A DNA stretch of 64,000 nt. It comes from Bacillota bacterium. Its GTDB lineage: Bacteria > Bacillota > Clostridia > Peptostreptococcales > Anaerovoracaceae. The notes beneath the pieces were generated by a model, which had not been told where the DNA came from, made no database searches, and was given only the letters and a program-made list of their open reading frames with translations. A program made the translations under genes and the position numbers. Location of the stretch: NCBI GenBank assembly GCA_029006195.1, contig JAQXGH010000050.1, positions 1 through 64,000 of the forward strand, in the 5' to 3' direction. Of this stretch, positions 39,221 to 48,845 are shown one piece after another (the stretch's first letter is position 1; each line of letters opens with the position of its first letter).

Positions 39221-40678
39221 ATGTTTACACAAATTTTAGATCAGATTGATAGCTTCGTATGGGGCGTTCCACTTCTGGTTCTAATCATGGGTACTGGTAT
39301 CCTGCTTACTATCAGATTAGGTGGATTACAGTTCAGAAAGCTGGGCAAGGCACTCAGATACATGGTTAAGAATGAAGACGGTGCATCTGGTGAAGTTTCA
39401 AGTTTCGGTGCTCTTTGTACAGCTCTTTCAGCAACAATCGGTACTGGTAATATCGTAGGTGTTGCAACAGCTCTTATCGCAGGCGGCCCTGGCGCACTGT
39501 TCTGGATGATCATCGCTGCTTGTCTGGGTATGGCAACTAAGTTCTCAGAAGGTATGCTGGCAGTTCTTTACAGAGTTAAGAACCCTGATGGCGGCTATCT
39601 TGGTGGACCATTCAACTATATCGAAAGTGGTATCAAGGAAAGATACGGCTGGAATGCTAGATGGCTTGGTAAGCTGTTCGCACTCTTCGCAATGTTAGCT
39701 GGAGCACTCGGTATCGGTACTATCACACAGGTTAACGGTATCGCATCAGCTGCTAACACATTCTTTGATCCTAACGCACAGCACATCGCATTCTCAATCG
39801 GTGAAAACAGCTACACAATCACAACTGTAGTAGTAGCAGTACTCGTATCAGTATGCTCAGCACTGGTTATCATCGGTGGTATCAAGAGAATCGCATCAGT
39901 TACTACTATCGTAGTTCCTTTCATGGCAGTAACTTACTTGCTCGTTTGCTTAATCATTATCTTCGCTAACATCACTGACATTCCAGAAGCAGTAGTTAGA
40001 ATCGTAGAAAGCGCATTCGGCATCAGAGCTGTAGGCGGCGGTGCTCTCGGCGCAATGATGCTGGCTATGCAGAAGGGTGTTGCTAGAGGCGTATTCTCAA
40101 ACGAATCAGGTCTCGGCTCAGCTCCTATCGCAGCAGCTGCAGCACAGACTAACGAACCTGTAAGACAGGGTCTCGTATCAATGACTGGTACATACATCGA
40201 TACAATCTGCATCTGTACTATGACTGGTCTGACAATTATGGTATCAGGCGCTTATGACTTCGCTCTGGAATCAGGTCACGAAGGTGCACAGGTTACAATC
40301 GACGCATTCAGCATGGGTCTCCTCGGAGACACAGCTGGTTCATTCGTCGTAATGTGCGCACTGTCATTCTTCGCATTCACAACTATCCTCGGATGGGACT
40401 ACTATGCAGAAAGATCATGCGAATATCTGTTCAACGGCAGCAAGGCTGCAGTACAGATCTACAGATGGATCTACGTTCTGGCAGTTCTCATCGGCCCATT
40501 CCTCACTCTGAGCCAGGTATGGACTATCGCAGATATCTTCAACGCACTGATGGCAGCACCAAACCTCGTTGGTCTGATCCTTCTGAACGGCGTTGTTGCT
40601 AAGGGAGTTAAGGATTACTTCCACAGACTTGAAACTGGTGAATACGACGACGGAATCACAAAGCTCAAGAATAGATAA
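39221..40678 (+). CDS. sodium:alanine/glycine symporter (AGCS family)
   Basis: The 485-residue integral membrane protein has about eleven hydrophobic segments and AGCS signatures: FGALCTALSATIGTGNIVGVATAL near residue 60-83, GGPGALFWMIIAACLGMATKFSE, and VFSNESGLGSAPIAAAAA near 290. It imports alanine or glycine with Na+. Codon use is like that of highly expressed neighbours. GGAGG precedes the ATG. It is monocistronic between a structured leader and a strong terminator. Confidence 0.95.
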   Translation: MFTQILDQIDSFVWGVPLLVLIMGTGILLTIRLGGLQFRKLGKALRYMVKNEDGASGEVSSFGALCTALSATIGTGNIVGVATALIAGGPGALFWMIIAACLGMATKFSEGMLAVLYRVKNPDGGYLGGPFNYIESGIKERYGWNARWLGKLFALFAMLAGALGIGTITQVNGIASAANTFFDPNAQHIAFSIGENSYTITTVVVAVLVSVCSALVIIGGIKRIASVTTIVVPFMAVTYLLVCLIIIFANITDIPEAVVRIVESAFGIRAVGGGALGAMMLAMQKGVARGVFSNESGLGSAPIAAAAAQTNEPVRQGLVSMTGTYIDTICICTMTGLTIMVSGAYDFALESGHEGAQVTIDAFSMGLLGDTAGSFVVMCALSFFAFTTILGWDYYAERSCEYLFNGSKAAVQIYRWIYVLAVLIGPFLTLSQVWTIADIFNALMAAPNLVGLILLNGVVAKGVKDYFHRLETGEYDDGITKLKNR

Positions 40679-40700
40679 GATATAGCATAATCGCTTAATC

Positions 40701-40729
40701 AAGGCCTTCGCAACTAGCGGAGGCCTTTT
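40701..40729 (+). terminator. terminator of the symporter gene
   Basis: AAGGCCTTCGC (40701-40711) pairs with GCGGAGGCCTT (40717-40727) with a single mismatch or wobble, followed by TTC. Confidence 0.82.
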
Positions 40730-40737
40730 CTTAACTG

Positions 40738-40766
40738 TTGGCAAAATGGCCCAAATGTAGTACAAT
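40738..40766 (+). promoter_or_regulatory. sigma-A promoter of nrdR-cmk
   Basis: TTGGCA (40738-40743) and TACAAT (40761-40766) are 17 bases apart, 50 bases before nrdR. Confidence 0.65.
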
Positions 40767-40815
40767 TTCAATGTTCAAACAATCAGAAACATTATCCCGC
40801 TGAGATACAGGAGGA

Positions 40816-41286
40816 ATGAAAATGAGATGTCCTTATTGTGAAAATGAAGACAGTAAAGTAATAGACTCAAGACATACAGAAGATGGTAAGGCCATTAGAA
40901 GAAGACGTGAATGTGAGAATTGCAATAGACGTTTCACAACTTATGAGAAAATCGAAGAAATGATCCTTATGGTCATCAAGAAGGATGGAAGTCGTCAGGC
41001 ATTCGACAGAAGCAAGCTCATGAACGGTATTATCAGAGCCTGCGAGAAGCGTCCTGTATCAATGGCTGACATTGAGAAAATTGTTGATGATATCGAACGC
41101 GGTCTGAATAACATGATGGAGAAAGAAATAGAGAGTACTTTCATTGGCGAATTAGTAATGGAAAGGCTGCAGGAGCTTGACGAAGTAGCTTACGTAAGAT
41201 TCGCATCAGTATACAGACAGTTCACAGATGTAAATACGTTTGTACAGGAAGTTGAGAAACTCCTTACAACAAAGAAAGGCAAATAG
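40816..41286 (+). CDS. nrdR: transcriptional repressor NrdR
   Basis: The 156-residue protein has the N-terminal zinc ribbon (CPYC at residues 3-6 and CENC near 34-37) and a central ATP-cone (about 48-138). It senses ATP/dATP and represses ribonucleotide reductase genes. No nrd genes or NrdR boxes were noticed in the window. AGGAGG precedes the ATG. Cmk follows after 4 bases, a logical nucleotide-metabolism pairing. Confidence 0.97.
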   Translation: MKMRCPYCENEDSKVIDSRHTEDGKAIRRRRECENCNRRFTTYEKIEEMILMVIKKDGSRQAFDRSKLMNGIIRACEKRPVSMADIEKIVDDIERGLNNMMEKEIESTFIGELVMERLQELDEVAYVRFASVYRQFTDVNTFVQEVEKLLTTKKGK

Positions 41287-41290
41287 TAAG

Positions 41291-41944
41291 ATGAGCGAAA
41301 TTTTTAGAATTGCAATAGATGGACCTAGCGGAGCTGGTAAGAGCACTATCGCTAAGGCGGTTGCTAAGCGCCTCGGCATCGATTACATCGATACTGGCGC
41401 TATGTATAGAGCTATCGGATATAAGGCTAACCTCTGCGGTGTTTCAGCAGAAGACGCTGATGGACTTCAGGCTATGCTTGATACAACAGATATCGACTTC
41501 GTACAGGGCAATATCCTGCTTGATGGCGAAAATGTAAATGACAAAATCAGAACTCCTGAAGTATCAATGCTGGCATCTAAGTATTCAGCTATTCCAGAAG
41601 TAAGAGAGAAGCTTGTTGAAATCCAGAGAGGTATGGGGTCAAGAAAGAGCGTTATTATGGATGGCAGAGACATCGGTACTAACGTATTAAAGGACGCTGA
41701 GTACAAGATTTATCTCAACGCATCAGCAGAAGAAAGAGCTACACGCAGATTCAAGGAACTGCAGGAGAAGGGCCAGAATCAGAGCTACGAGGCAGTGCTC
41801 GAAGATATCAAGCAGCGTGACTATAATGATATGAATAGACCGCTGAATCCTCTGAAGAAGGCAGATGATGCTCTGGAAATCGATTCAACAGGCATGAGCA
41901 TCGATGATGTTATACAGGCTGTAATCGACTGCGTGAACAAGTAG
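41291..41944 (+). CDS. cmk: cytidylate kinase
   Basis: The 217-residue P-loop kinase begins SEIFRIAIDGPSGAGKSTIAKAVAKRLGIDYIDTGAMYRA (shown here only as its family signature; P-loop at residues 10-18) and has the CMP-binding MDGRDIGTNV and RQRDYND-like lid KQRDYNDMNR. It phosphorylates CMP and dCMP. I chose the ATG at 41291; an in-frame upstream start inside nrdR would add 17 non-homologous residues. Confidence 0.96.
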   Translation: MSEIFRIAIDGPSGAGKSTIAKAVAKRLGIDYIDTGAMYRAIGYKANLCGVSAEDADGLQAMLDTTDIDFVQGNILLDGENVNDKIRTPEVSMLASKYSAIPEVREKLVEIQRGMGSRKSVIMDGRDIGTNVLKDAEYKIYLNASAEERATRRFKELQEKGQNQSYEAVLEDIKQRDYNDMNRPLNPLKKADDALEIDSTGMSIDDVIQAVIDCVNK

Positions 41945-41971
41945 GATTTACTAAACTGGAAAATAATGGTA

Positions 41972-42003
41972 AAATGCTTCCTGAATAGGGAGCATTTTTT
42001 TAA
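41972..42003 (+). terminator. terminator after cmk
   Basis: AAATGCTTCC (41972-41981) pairs with GGGAGCATTT (41988-41997) with one G-U, then a run of T. Confidence 0.88.
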
Positions 42004-42055
42004 TGCCGCTATTCATTGGGGATGGGAAAAGAAAACTATGTAAGGAGAGAGATCA

Positions 42056-42733
42056 ATGAAAATCAGGGAGATGCCGATATGGGAAAAACCGAGAGAAAAA
42101 CTTTTGAGAGAAGGAAGCGAGAGCCTTTCGAGTACAGAGCTCATCGCTGTAATACTGAGGACAGGAACGACAGAAAAGTCGGCAATGGGACTAGCCTCCG
42201 AAGTGCTTTCCATCGATAAGCGTGGAATCAAGCATCTGGCAGACATAAGTCCCGAAGAATTAAAAGCCATAAAAGGGATGGGGGATGCCAAGGTTTGTCA
42301 GCTTCTGGCTGCTGTGGAACTTGGCAAGCGCATAGCTACAGCCATGCCCGAGAAGCTGGATAGAATAGCCTGCTCCGATGATATCGCCGGAATATATATG
42401 GAAAAGCTAAGGTATGAGAAAAAGGAGCATTTCAGGTGTCTGCTCATAAGCGCCAAGGGAGACATCATCGAAGATAGAGAAGTGTCGATAGGCGATCTCA
42501 CTTCGTCGCAGACGCATCCTAGGGAAGTGTTTGTGGCGGCAGTCAGGAGGAGCGCAGGGAGTGTAGCTTTTGTACATAATCATCCTTCGGGTGATCCGAC
42601 ACCATCGCCTGCAGACGTTGAAACTACACGAAGGCTGATGGATGCGGGCACTATTTTAGGCATACCGGTGATCGATCACATCATCATCGGCGATGGAAGA
42701 TACATCAGTATGAAAGCCGAGGGTATTATTTAA
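42056..42733 (+). CDS. radC: RadC-family JAMM-domain protein
   Basis: The 225-residue protein has an N-terminal helix-hairpin-helix-like region (PEELKAIKGMGDAKVCQLLAA, about 65-85) and a C-terminal JAB/JAMM metalloprotease-like domain with metal ligands FVHNHPSGDPTPSPAD (about 170-185). RadC is widespread, but its role in DNA repair is unproven. GGAG precedes the ATG. It may share a transcript with the MinD-type gene, although an AT-rich promoter-like stretch lies between them. Confidence 0.93.
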   Translation: MKIREMPIWEKPREKLLREGSESLSSTELIAVILRTGTTEKSAMGLASEVLSIDKRGIKHLADISPEELKAIKGMGDAKVCQLLAAVELGKRIATAMPEKLDRIACSDDIAGIYMEKLRYEKKEHFRCLLISAKGDIIEDREVSIGDLTSSQTHPREVFVAAVRRSAGSVAFVHNHPSGDPTPSPADVETTRRLMDAGTILGIPVIDHIIIGDGRYISMKAEGII

Positions 42734-42820
42734 ATTAATTCTTGACTACGTTCAAATAATCGTGCAAACTATTATAGTAGGTATCATAGGCTAAATCCCG
42801 AGAAATGGAGAATATTAGGT

Positions 42821-43540
42821 ATGGGGAAAGTGATTCTGGTATCCTCCGGTAAGGGAGGAACAGGTAAGACAATGTTTTCTGTTAACATGGGAACAACTCT
42901 GGCTAAGCTTGGCTTTAAGGTTGTTCTTTTAGATATGGACATGGGTCTTAGAAACATGGACATTTATCTGGGCATGGAGAACAGAGTTGTTTATAACATC
43001 ATGGATGTTATGTCGGGAATCTGCCGTATCAGCAAGGCGATGATTAAGGTCAGAGGTTTTGATAATTTCTACTTCATGGCCGCATCACCTAGAAGAGATG
43101 ACAGAGACATAACTCCGCTGCATATGAAGGTGCTTTGTGATAAGCTCAAGACTGCGTTTGATTACATCATCATCGATAGCCCTGCAGGCATTGGCGATTT
43201 TCTTGATGTTTCAATTGCTCCAGCTGATAAGGCTGTTATCATTACAGAACCTGAAGCTGCATCTATCAGAGACGCAGATGTAACGGAGAGATATATCAGA
43301 GATCGCGGTCTTAGAGATACATGTATAGTTATCAATAAGGTAAATGTAGCCCTCATGCAGAAGGGACTGGTACCTAGTTTGACTGAGATTGCCCAGGTAT
43401 TTGAAGGACCTGTCAAAGGCGTGATTCAGTATGATGACAATATTCATATTTCAACCAATAAGGGCATTCCTATTGTGTGTAAGAAAGGAACATACATCGA
43501 GAAGAATTTCCTGGATATTGTCAGAAGAATAGTCGTATAA
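42821..43540 (+). CDS. MinD-family ParA-type ATPase without the membrane-targeting tail
   Basis: The 239-residue protein follows MinD throughout: SSGKGGTGKT (deviant Walker A), LLDMDMGLRNMDIYLGMENRVVYNIMDVM, YIIIDSPAGI and EPEAASIRDAD. In MinD a C-terminal amphipathic helix binds the membrane; here the protein ends at FLDIVRRIVV, without an obvious helix of that kind. No minC, minE or divIVA is adjacent, so it may be a MinD, an FlhG-like regulator or a separate positioning ATPase. The residue after the P-loop threonine is Met. Confidence 0.82.
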   Translation: MGKVILVSSGKGGTGKTMFSVNMGTTLAKLGFKVVLLDMDMGLRNMDIYLGMENRVVYNIMDVMSGICRISKAMIKVRGFDNFYFMAASPRRDDRDITPLHMKVLCDKLKTAFDYIIIDSPAGIGDFLDVSIAPADKAVIITEPEAASIRDADVTERYIRDRGLRDTCIVINKVNVALMQKGLVPSLTEIAQVFEGPVKGVIQYDDNIHISTNKGIPIVCKKGTYIEKNFLDIVRRIVV

Positions 43541-43565
43541 ACTAGAAGTATAAGCTATGATATTT

Positions 43566-43610
43566 GGATCTGTTGAAATCCTAGATGGTTTCAGGAGATC
43601 CATTTTTTTA
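43566..43610 (+). terminator. terminator after the MinD-type gene
   Basis: GGATCT (43566-43571) pairs with AGATCC (43596-43601), with an inner TGAAA/TTTCA helix, and a seven-T run follows. Confidence 0.82.
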
Positions 43611-43775
43611 TTTCAGCTTACTTCTTATATATGCCAAATTATGGATGAAACATTGACTTGACGGGTAAAATAATCTAAAATAAGCACGTATGCTTTTAAC
43701 TTTTAGCTTAGTAAAATTTAAGTTGAAATAGACTATTAGATATTTTTAAAATTGAATAATGAGAAGGAGGTACAT

Positions 43776-45317
43776 ATGGCGGTAGTAATAACTGTGATAG
43801 TTGGTCTAGTGGCCCTCGGCATAGGACTGCTGGTTGGATATATACTGCGTAAGTCGATTGGCGAGAAGACAATTGGTAACGCTGAAACAACTGCTAAGAA
43901 CATGCTGCTCGATGCAGAGAACAGAGCAGAGACAATCAAGAAAGAATTAATACTCGAAGCTAAAGAAGACGTACAGAGACAAAGAAACGAACTCGATAAG
44001 GAAATTAGAGAAAGAAGAAATGAACTCTCTAAGTCAGAAAGAAGACTCAATCAGAAGGAGGATTCAATCGATCGTAAATTAGAAAATATTGAGAAAAAAG
44101 AAGAAAGCATTACAAACAAGGAGAAGAGCATAACAAATAAGCAGCAGGAAATGGAGACGCTCTTTCAGAGACAGTTGGAAGAACTGGAGAAAATCTCAGG
44201 CTATACAGTAGAACAGGCTAGAGATATTATCCTTCAGAAGGTTGAACGTGAAGCTAGAAGCGATGCTGCAGTTCTTTATAAGGAAATCGAAAGCAAGGCT
44301 AAAGAAGACGCTGAGAAGAAGGCTAAGGAAATAATCACTGGCGCTATCCAGAGATGTGCAGCTGATCACGTTGCTGAATCAACAGTATCAGTAGTTCCTC
44401 TTCCTAACGATGAAATGAAGGGTAGAATTATCGGTAGAGAAGGTAGAAATATCAGAGCTATAGAGAACGCTACAGGCATCGACCTTATCATCGATGATAC
44501 ACCTGAAGCTGTTATACTTTCGGGATTCGATCCGGTAAGAAGAGAAATCGCTAGAGTTGCTCTTGAGAAGCTGATCGTAGATGGCAGAATTCACCCAGCT
44601 AGAATCGAAGAAATGGTAGAGAAGGCTGAACGCGAAGTGAATGCTATCATTAAAGAAGCAGGTGAACAGGCAACATTCGATGTTGGTATCCACAACCTGC
44701 ATCCTGAACTCGTTAAGCTTCTTGGTAGACTTAAGTACAGAACTTCATACGGACAGAATGTGCTCAAGCATTCTGTTGAAGTTGCTCACCTGGCAGGTCT
44801 GATGGCTGGAGAACTGGGGCTTGATGTTACACTTGCTAAGCGTGCAGGTCTGCTTCACGATATCGGTAAGGCTCTCGACCACGAAAGAGAAGGTACTCAC
44901 GTAGATATCGGTATCGAAGTACTGAGAAAGTATAAGGAACACGAAGCTGTTATCAACGGTATGGCTGCTCACCATGGAGACTATGAACCTAAGTCAATCG
45001 AAGCTGTTCTTATCGCAGCAGCTGATGCACTTAGTGCAGCAAGACCTGGTGCTCGTCGTGAAACTCTCGAAAGTTACATTAAGAGACTTCAGAAACTTGA
45101 AGAAATCGCTAACACAACAAGCGGCGTAGAGAGATCATACGCTATTCAGGCTGGTCGTGAAATCAGAATTATTGCTAAGCCTGATGAAGTCGGTGATGAT
45201 GCCATCGCTCTGCTGGCACGTGACATTTCTAAGAAGATCGAATCTGAACTTGAATATCCAGGTCAGATCAAGGTAAATGTTGTTCGTGAGACTAGAGCAA
45301 TTGACTACGCTAAGTAG
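43776..45317 (+). CDS. rny: ribonuclease Y
   Basis: The 513-residue protein has one N-terminal membrane helix (about 3-25), a long coiled coil (30-190, rich in Glu/Lys/Arg), a KH domain ([28 protein letters not shown] near 215-242) and an HD domain with GLLHDIGKA near 365. It is the membrane-bound endonuclease starting mRNA decay in many Bacillota. The start at 43776 follows AAGGAGG by 5 bases; a TTG eight codons earlier lies in front of that site. Confidence 0.97.
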   Translation: MAVVITVIVGLVALGIGLLVGYILRKSIGEKTIGNAETTAKNMLLDAENRAETIKKELILEAKEDVQRQRNELDKEIRERRNELSKSERRLNQKEDSIDRKLENIEKKEESITNKEKSITNKQQEMETLFQRQLEELEKISGYTVEQARDIILQKVEREARSDAAVLYKEIESKAKEDAEKKAKEIITGAIQRCAADHVAESTVSVVPLPNDEMKGRIIGREGRNIRAIENATGIDLIIDDTPEAVILSGFDPVRREIARVALEKLIVDGRIHPARIEEMVEKAEREVNAIIKEAGEQATFDVGIHNLHPELVKLLGRLKYRTSYGQNVLKHSVEVAHLAGLMAGELGLDVTLAKRAGLLHDIGKALDHEREGTHVDIGIEVLRKYKEHEAVINGMAAHHGDYEPKSIEAVLIAAADALSAARPGARRETLESYIKRLQKLEEIANTTSGVERSYAIQAGREIRIIAKPDEVGDDAIALLARDISKKIESELEYPGQIKVNVVRETRAIDYAK

Positions 45318-45341
45318 AGTTTGGTAAAGAATAAGATACTT

Positions 45342-45375
45342 AAAGGGATAGAAACCATTCTATCCCTTTCTTGTC
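45342..45375 (+). terminator. terminator after rny
   Basis: AAAGGGATAGAA (45342-45353) pairs perfectly with TTCTATCCCTTT (45358-45369) across four bases, then CTTG. It sits 30 bases before the desulfurase start. Confidence 0.82.
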
Positions 45376-45398
45376 GATATAAAGATAAGGTGAAAACA

Positions 45399-46562
45399 AT
45401 GATATATCTGGATAACAGTGCTACAACTAGACAATATGATGAAGTAACTGACATCATGATTAAGTGCATGAAGGAGGATTTTGGCAATCCTTCATCTCTT
45501 TATCTTCTGGGTGTAGATAGCGAGAAAATAATAAAGAAGGCGAGAAAGCAGATCCTCGATGCAGCTGGTGTGCCTAAAGACTGGCAGGTGGTATTCACAT
45601 CCGGCGGAACAGAAGCTGATAATATGGCGATCATCGGAACTGCCAGAGCTCTCCGTCGTCAGGGTAACAGAATCGTAACTACTTCTGTTGAACATCCTGC
45701 AGTGCTTGAATGCTGCGGCTTCCTTGAAAGAGAAGGTTTCGAAGTAGTCAAGGTGGGCGTTGACAGAAACTGCAGACTGAATATGGATGAGGTTAAATCG
45801 GCTATAAACGATCAGACGATTCTCGTCACTATGATGCATGTAAATAATGAAGCTGGAACAATTATGCCTGTGGACAAAGTTAAAGCCATTATGAAGGAAA
45901 AGGGAGCTCCAGGATACGTTCACTGCGATGCAGTGCAGAGCTTCGGTAAAATACCTCTCGTAACTGGAGTTGACATGATATCTTTAAGCGGACACAAAAT
46001 CCACGGACCTAAGGGTTCGGGCGCTCTTCTGATAAGAAACGGCGTGAACATCCCGGCTTTCGTAATGGGCGGCGGACAGGAAAAAGGCATGAGATCAGGC
46101 ACTGAGAATGTGGCTGCAATTGCTGGACTGGGACTTGCGGCACAGATGTCTGCTGATTCAATGAAAAAAGATATGGCTGCTATCACAGAAATGAGGGAAA
46201 GACTCATTGATGGCTTATCGCAAATAGGCGATGTAACTATAAACAGTGTCCTGGAGACAGGAAATGAAGCTGACATGTGCTGTCCTACTCTTCTGAACGT
46301 AACGTTTATGAAGACTAGAGGAGAAGTCCTTCTCCATACTTTGGAACAGCATCAGATCTACGTATCAACCGGCTCGGCTTGCTCATCAAACAAGAAGGGA
46401 CAAAGTCATGTCCTGAGAGCAATGGGCCTTAAAGATAAAGAAATCGAAGGGACTCTCAGATTCAGTCTCGGTAGATTTAACACAATGGACGATATAGATT
46501 TTGCAATAAAAAAAGTAACTGAAGCTGTAAACAGATTCAGAAGATTAGGGAGTTTCAGATAA
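45399..46562 (+). CDS. cysteine desulfurase (NifS/NifZ-like), partner of ThiI
   Basis: The 388-residue fold I PLP enzyme has FTSGGTEADNMAI, EHPAVLE, VNNEAGTI, the PLP lysine in SLSGHKIHGPKG and the catalytic cysteine in STGSACSSNKKG. It takes sulphur from cysteine as a persulphide. The overlap with thiI (one shared base) matches the nifZ-thiI pairing of Bacillus, so the main acceptor is probably ThiI. I chose ATG 45399, which follows AAGGTGA; an upstream in-frame start would lie within the rny terminator. Confidence 0.95.
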   Translation: MIYLDNSATTRQYDEVTDIMIKCMKEDFGNPSSLYLLGVDSEKIIKKARKQILDAAGVPKDWQVVFTSGGTEADNMAIIGTARALRRQGNRIVTTSVEHPAVLECCGFLEREGFEVVKVGVDRNCRLNMDEVKSAINDQTILVTMMHVNNEAGTIMPVDKVKAIMKEKGAPGYVHCDAVQSFGKIPLVTGVDMISLSGHKIHGPKGSGALLIRNGVNIPAFVMGGGQEKGMRSGTENVAAIAGLGLAAQMSADSMKKDMAAITEMRERLIDGLSQIGDVTINSVLETGNEADMCCPTLLNVTFMKTRGEVLLHTLEQHQIYVSTGSACSSNKKGQSHVLRAMGLKDKEIEGTLRFSLGRFNTMDDIDFAIKKVTEAVNRFRRLGSFR

Positions 46563-47797
46563 TGGAAAATCAGAACACATCAAACAATGAATTCATCTTT
46601 ATTGTTCGCTGCGGTGAAGTTGCACTTAAGGGAATGAATAAGCCTTACTTCGAAAGAATGCTTCTGGAAAGAATCAGAAAGCTTCTTAAGAAGTTCGACG
46701 GCGTAAGATCATATAGACACGAAGGTCTCATCTACGTGCGTGCAGAAAAATTCGTGGACGGCATCACAACAGAAGAAGAATCAAGAGAAAGAAAGAACGC
46801 TATCATCAAGGAAATAGGCAAGGTTTTCGGCGTTGCTTCCATCAGCCCTGCATACGAATGCGAAAGCACAATGGAATCAATTGGTGAAACTGCAGTTAAG
46901 TATATGTTTGAAGCTATCGAAGAAAGAGGCGTTAAGACATTCAAGGTTGAAGCTAAGAGAGCTGACAAGAACTTCCCTGTTAAGTCACCTGACATCGCTA
47001 GACAGATCGGCGCTGCGGTGCTTAAGGGATGTAAGGTCTTAAAGGTTGACGTTCATAATCCTGACGTTAGACTCTTTGTAGATGTTAGACATGACAAATC
47101 ATACGTATATCAGGATAAGATTCCTGGTTTTGGTGGGCTGCCTCTCGGTACAAACGGTAAGGGCATGACACTGCTTTCAGGCGGTATCGACTCACCTGTA
47201 GCAACATGGATGATGGCTAAGAGAGGAATGCTCATCGAAGCTGTACACTTCCACTCATATCCATATACAAGCCCTAGAGCACAGGAAAAAGTTGAAGAAC
47301 TGGCAGGCATCGTATCAACATACTGCGGAAGATTTAAGATGCACGTAATCAACCTCCTGCCTATCCAGGAACAGATCGTTACAAACTGCCCTGAAGAAGA
47401 AACAACTATCCTGGTAAGAAGATTCATGATGAGAATCGCTCAGGAACTTGCAAAGGCTACAGACTGCGGCATGCTCATCACTGGAGAAAATTTAGGTCAG
47501 GTTGCCAGCCAGACTGCAGAGGCGCTGGTTGTAACAGATGCATCGGTACAGATGCCTGTAATGAGACCTCTTATCGGTATGGATAAGGTAGATATTATGG
47601 AACTGGCACAGGAAATCGGTACATATGAGAAGTCAATTGAACCATATGAAGACTGCTGTACAGTATTCCTGCCAAAGCATCCAACAACAAAACCAAAATT
47701 AGATAGAATCCTCGCATCGGAAAGCAAGCTCGATTGTGAAAAGCTTATAGCTGACGCTATTGCAAACGAAGAAATTGTAAATATTTATCCAGTATAA
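46562..47797 (+). CDS. thiI: tRNA 4-thiouridine synthase ThiI
   Basis: The 411-residue protein has an N-terminal ferredoxin-like/THUMP region (residues about 1-175) and a PP-loop ATP pyrophosphatase domain with LSGGIDSPVATWMM near 200. It ends after the PP domain, lacking the C-terminal rhodanese domain of E. coli ThiI, as in other Bacillota. It places 4-thiouridine at tRNA position 8; a role in thiamine thiazole synthesis is less likely without the rhodanese domain. A cysteine motif GCGMLIT... and CPEEE regions probably carry sulphur. Confidence 0.95.
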   Translation: MENQNTSNNEFIFIVRCGEVALKGMNKPYFERMLLERIRKLLKKFDGVRSYRHEGLIYVRAEKFVDGITTEEESRERKNAIIKEIGKVFGVASISPAYECESTMESIGETAVKYMFEAIEERGVKTFKVEAKRADKNFPVKSPDIARQIGAAVLKGCKVLKVDVHNPDVRLFVDVRHDKSYVYQDKIPGFGGLPLGTNGKGMTLLSGGIDSPVATWMMAKRGMLIEAVHFHSYPYTSPRAQEKVEELAGIVSTYCGRFKMHVINLLPIQEQIVTNCPEEETTILVRRFMMRIAQELAKATDCGMLITGENLGQVASQTAEALVVTDASVQMPVMRPLIGMDKVDIMELAQEIGTYEKSIEPYEDCCTVFLPKHPTTKPKLDRILASESKLDCEKLIADAIANEEIVNIYPV

Positions 47798-47946
47798 ATA
47801 AATATTTTCGGATAATTTTGTGTAATGACCACAAAAAATATTGACAGATACCCTTGTATAATGGTACTCTTATGTAGCGTAATCTCGCAGGGGTTATGTT
47901 TTTTTGCGCCTATAGAAGGCTTTACATATAAATGGAGGATGATTAA

Positions 47947-48537
47947 ATGAGCAAAAAAGTGAACGATGCGGTAGAAATAAGGTGGCACGGAAGAGGCGGC
48001 CAGGGTGCTAAGACAGCATGCCTGCTCCTCGCTGAAGCAGCTTTCTGTTCAGGCAAGTATGTTCAGGGATTCCCTGAATACGGTCCTGAAAGAATGGGTG
48101 CTCCCATTACTGCATACAATAGAATTTCAGACGAACAGTGTAACGTTCACTCAAATATTTACACACCGAATTACGTTGTGGTAGTTGATGACACACTGCT
48201 TAAGTCTGTAGACGTAGCTAAGGGAATCAAGCCAGGCGGAATTCTTATTATAAACAGCAGGAAGGAACCTGAGGATCTGAGGCCTTTGCTTAATGGTTAT
48301 GAAGGCAAGATCTGCGTAATCGACGCTGAGAAGATTTCTTTAGAAACACTTGGAAAGAACTTCCCTAACACCCCAATGCTGGCTGCAGTTGTTAAGGCTA
48401 GTCAGGTGCTTGAACAGGAACGTTTTATTGCTGATATGAGAAATTCATTTGAGCACAAGTTCAGAGGTAAAGAAGAATTAGTAGAAGGTAATATGAAGGC
48501 TCTTATCAAAGCCATGGATGAGGTGAATGTAGGATAA
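47947..48537 (+). CDS. porC: 2-oxoacid:ferredoxin oxidoreductase, gamma subunit (Por type)
   Basis: The 196-residue protein begins VEIRWHGRGGQGAKTACLLLAEAA and contains YVQGFPEYGPERMGAPITAYNRISD, signatures of the PorC gamma subunit. It is the first of four genes in the order gamma-delta-alpha-beta, the layout of ancestral four-subunit pyruvate and 2-oxoisovalerate enzymes. GGAGG precedes the ATG. A TTGACA (47841) and a TATAAT (47857) occur upstream but at an unsuitable spacing to each other, so the promoter is uncertain. Confidence 0.92.
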   Translation: MSKKVNDAVEIRWHGRGGQGAKTACLLLAEAAFCSGKYVQGFPEYGPERMGAPITAYNRISDEQCNVHSNIYTPNYVVVVDDTLLKSVDVAKGIKPGGILIINSRKEPEDLRPLLNGYEGKICVIDAEKISLETLGKNFPNTPMLAAVVKASQVLEQERFIADMRNSFEHKFRGKEELVEGNMKALIKAMDEVNVG

Positions 48538-48845
48538 TGAAGAAAACAAGAGCACAGGATATAAATGAGAAGATAACATGGCAGGAAATAACAACAGGCG
48601 CTGAAATCTACGAACCAGCAACATCACTTATGGTTGAAACTGGTGACTGGAGAATCATGACACCTGTATTCAAGCCAGATAAGTGCATACACTGCATGCT
48701 TTGCGTACCTTACTGCCCAGATAGTTCAATTCCGGTTGAAGGCGACAAGAGACTGGATTTCGATTTCATGCACTGTAAGGGCTGCGGCATTTGCTACAAG
48801 GTATGTCCAGTGAATGCGATAGATTTTGTGAAGGAGGATAAGTAA
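48537..48845 (+). CDS. porD: 2-oxoacid:ferredoxin oxidoreductase, delta (ferredoxin) subunit
   Basis: The 102-residue protein has the PorD prefix TGDWRIMTPVFKPDKC and two [4Fe-4S] motifs, CIHCMLCVPYCP and CKGCGICYKVCP. It relays electrons from the thiamine site to ferredoxin. It shares one base with the gamma subunit stop (TAATG overlap) and directly abuts the alpha subunit gene. Confidence 0.95.
   Translation: MKKTRAQDINEKITWQEITTGAEIYEPATSLMVETGDWRIMTPVFKPDKCIHCMLCVPYCPDSSIPVEGDKRLDFDFMHCKGCGICYKVCPVNAIDFVKEDK

Noticed and set aside
47841..47862. TTGACA plus TATAAT as the Por operon promoter
   Set aside because: The boxes are only 10 bases apart; one of them may be used with a weaker partner, but not both together.
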